Assembly (NCBI GenBank): GCA_023436765.1
Contig: JAEZHX010000050.1
Location: forward strand, 1-25,508
Length of the DNA: 25,508 nt
Direction: 5' to 3'
From: Bacillota bacterium
GTDB lineage: Bacteria; Bacillota; Clostridia; Lachnospirales; Lachnospiraceae
The notes under the pieces are model-generated. The model ran no database searches. It was not told the origin of the DNA and saw nothing but the letters and a program-made list of their open reading frames with translations. Every line of letters starts with the position of its first letter. Position 1 is the first letter of the stretch. Position numbers and translations under genes: made by a program. This document shows positions 24,108 through 25,508 of this stretch, piece by piece.

Positions 24108-24148
24108 GAGGATATACAATACTATTGTATATCCTCTTCGCTTTTTTT
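24108..24148 (+). terminator. Terminator of recN
   Basis: GAGGATATACAAT (24108-24120) pairs perfectly over 13 bases with ATTGTATATCCTC (24124-24136) around an ACT loop, with seven T at 24142-24148. It separates SOS-controlled recN from the sporulation gene. Confidence 0.9.
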
Positions 24149-24205
24149 GAGGATATTATTACGACCCAAGTAACGACAAGAAAAAATGACATGAGGTGTG
24201 AAAGG

Positions 24206-25489
24206 ATGAGGAGTAGAAGAATATACAGAAAGATACTGATTTGTACTTTTATTATTAATATAATTACCTTAGCAGGTTTTGCATATTACTACATTGAAAA
24301 AAGAATACCCGATGAGATAAAGATTATGGTCGACAGGGAAGAAAGCTTTAATTTCAATATTCCGATTGAAGCTAAAATCAAGACCGAGGATATCGGAGTC
24401 ATTAGTGTGAATGATATGAGAGTACCGTCAAATCAAATCGAATTTGATATGAATGAGCCGTTTACTCTGGAATCCTCACAGACAGGAAGCTATGATGTAA
24501 GTTTAAAGCTGTTTGGCTTATTCACCTTTAAAAACATATCATTGGATGTCATTGACACTGTGGAGTTAATTCCCTGCGGGATTCCGATTGGCATATATGT
24601 TGAGACAGACGGCGTTCTTGTACTTGGTAACGGTAGAATTACAGGAGAGGATGGCTTAAATTATGAGCCGGTAAGTAACAAGCTAAAATCAGGAGACTAT
24701 ATACTGGCAGTTAATAATATCCCCGTCAGTGATAAAAGTGAATTGATCAAAGAGATTCAGAAATCAGCAGGGAATGATATCGCTCTGTTGGTCAGAAGAA
24801 ATAATGAGAATATCACGGTAAGAATTTCACCCGTAAAAACCTCCGGCGGTACTTATAAAATAGGTGCCTGGATCCGCGATAACACACAGGGTATCGGAAC
24901 CTTAACCTTTATCTCTAATAATGGTTATTTCGGCGCCCTGGGACATGGCATCACTGATATTGATACCGGACTGCTGATGGAGATCAGTAAGGGTACAATA
25001 TACTCTGCGGAAATTATGTCCATTGTGAAGGGAAAGGAAGGTGAGCCCGGAGAGCTAATCGGAATGATCAGGTCACAGGATAAATTTAAAATCGGTAAAA
25101 TTACAGACAATACCTACCAGGGCATCTTTGGTAGACTTGAGAACGGATATGACGGATTAGAAGATATGAAACCAATTAAAATCGGACTGAAGCAGGAGGT
25201 AAAGAAGGGGAAAGCTTACGTCAGATGCATGGTAGAGGACGAGATCAAAGATTATGAAATTGAAATAGAAAGCATAGATATAAGTAACAGCAACCATAGT
25301 AAAGGTCTGGTCATCAGAATAACGGATGAGAGATTACTAAATGCTACAGGAGGCATCGTACAGGGTATGAGCGGTAGCCCTATTATACAAAATAATAAGA
25401 TAATAGGTGCGGTTACACATGTATTTATACAGGATTCAACCAAAGGCTACGGGACTTTTATTGAAAACATGGTAAATAATTTAGAATAA
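24206..25489 (+). CDS. spoIVB: Stage IV sporulation protein B (SpoIVB serine peptidase)
   Basis: The 427-residue protein (B. subtilis SpoIVB has 426) is secreted by the forespore and cuts SpoIVFA, which lets SpoIVFB activate sigma-K in the mother cell. A single hydrophobic helix (about residues 10-29) anchors the N-terminus. A PDZ domain is recognisable around LKSGDYILAVNNIPVSDKSELIKEI. The S55 peptidase part has the catalytic histidine H247 in GALGHGITDIDTG and the serine motif GMSGSPI, with S391 the likely nucleophile, followed by NNKIIGAVTHVF. I chose ATG at 24206 with AGGTG 7 bases upstream; an open frame reaching back to a TTG at 24125 lies inside the recN terminator and cannot be the start. 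ATG at 24191 is a minor alternative. Confidence 0.95.
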   Translation: MRSRRIYRKILICTFIINIITLAGFAYYYIEKRIPDEIKIMVDREESFNFNIPIEAKIKTEDIGVISVNDMRVPSNQIEFDMNEPFTLESSQTGSYDVSLKLFGLFTFKNISLDVIDTVELIPCGIPIGIYVETDGVLVLGNGRITGEDGLNYEPVSNKLKSGDYILAVNNIPVSDKSELIKEIQKSAGNDIALLVRRNNENITVRISPVKTSGGTYKIGAWIRDNTQGIGTLTFISNNGYFGALGHGITDIDTGLLMEISKGTIYSAEIMSIVKGKEGEPGELIGMIRSQDKFKIGKITDNTYQGIFGRLENGYDGLEDMKPIKIGLKQEVKKGKAYVRCMVEDEIKDYEIEIESIDISNSNHSKGLVIRITDERLLNATGGIVQGMSGSPIIQNNKIIGAVTHVFIQDSTKGYGTFIENMVNNLE

Positions 25490-25508
25490 GGAAAACTTTT
25501 GTTATAAT

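Noticed and set aside
25488..25508. AGGAAAA and a terminal TATAAT at the window end as a spo0A promoter
   Set aside because: The AGGAAAA resembles a sigma-H -35 box and TATAAT sits at the very edge, but the matching partner boxes lie outside the window or fit poorly, so no call can be made.

Overview
The window comes from a Gram-positive, endospore-forming member of the Clostridia, most likely Lachnospiraceae. The evidence is the gene order, the presence of spoIVB, strong AGGAGG ribosome binding sites, moderate GC with AT-rich intergenic DNA, and consensus sigma-A promoters with 17-base spacers. The genus cannot be fixed from the sequence alone.

Layout. (1) 1-8042 is a housekeeping block on the + strand: the tail of an Asp23/YqhY protein, nusB, xseA, xseB, ispA, dxs, tlyA, nadK and argR. 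Its order follows the Bacillus subtilis accBC-yqhY-nusB-folD-xseAB-ispA-dxs-tlyA-argR-recN-spoIVB-spo0A string, except that folD is absent and nadK is present. A 183-base nested inverted repeat (808-990) lies between nusB and xseA, where folD sits in B. subtilis. (2) 8043-22394 is about 14 kb of extra genes between argR and recN, which are usually neighbours. It holds yebC, a leucine-rich-repeat lipoprotein (the only - strand gene), a PLP-dependent dehydratase with a polar amino acid ABC importer, a 63-residue orphan protein with its own promoter and terminator, a metal-sensing ArsR/CadC repressor with a P1B-type Zn/Cd/Pb efflux ATPase, and a 1262-residue secreted protein built from bacterial Ig-like (Big_2) domains. 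(3) 22395-25508 returns to the conserved string with recN, which has a probable LexA box, and spoIVB. The last bases probably lead into spo0A.

How the genes work together. xseA and xseB encode the two subunits of exonuclease VII. ispA and dxs give isoprenoid precursors and farnesyl-PP. The dehydratase and the three transporter genes look like an import-and-deaminate unit. The repressor/ATPase pair is a self-regulated metal-resistance operon with a visible operator. The extra block is punctuated by independent promoters and perfect hairpin terminators, so it reads as several separate transcription units rather than one transferred operon.

I see no CRISPR array, tRNA, rRNA, phage gene or transposase, and no complete new defence or biosynthetic system. 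The best candidates for something undescribed are the folded element at 808-990, whose four imperfect pairs all become G-U wobbles only on the - strand, and the Ig-like protein, whose ten cysteines all fall at the same place in the domain repeat.
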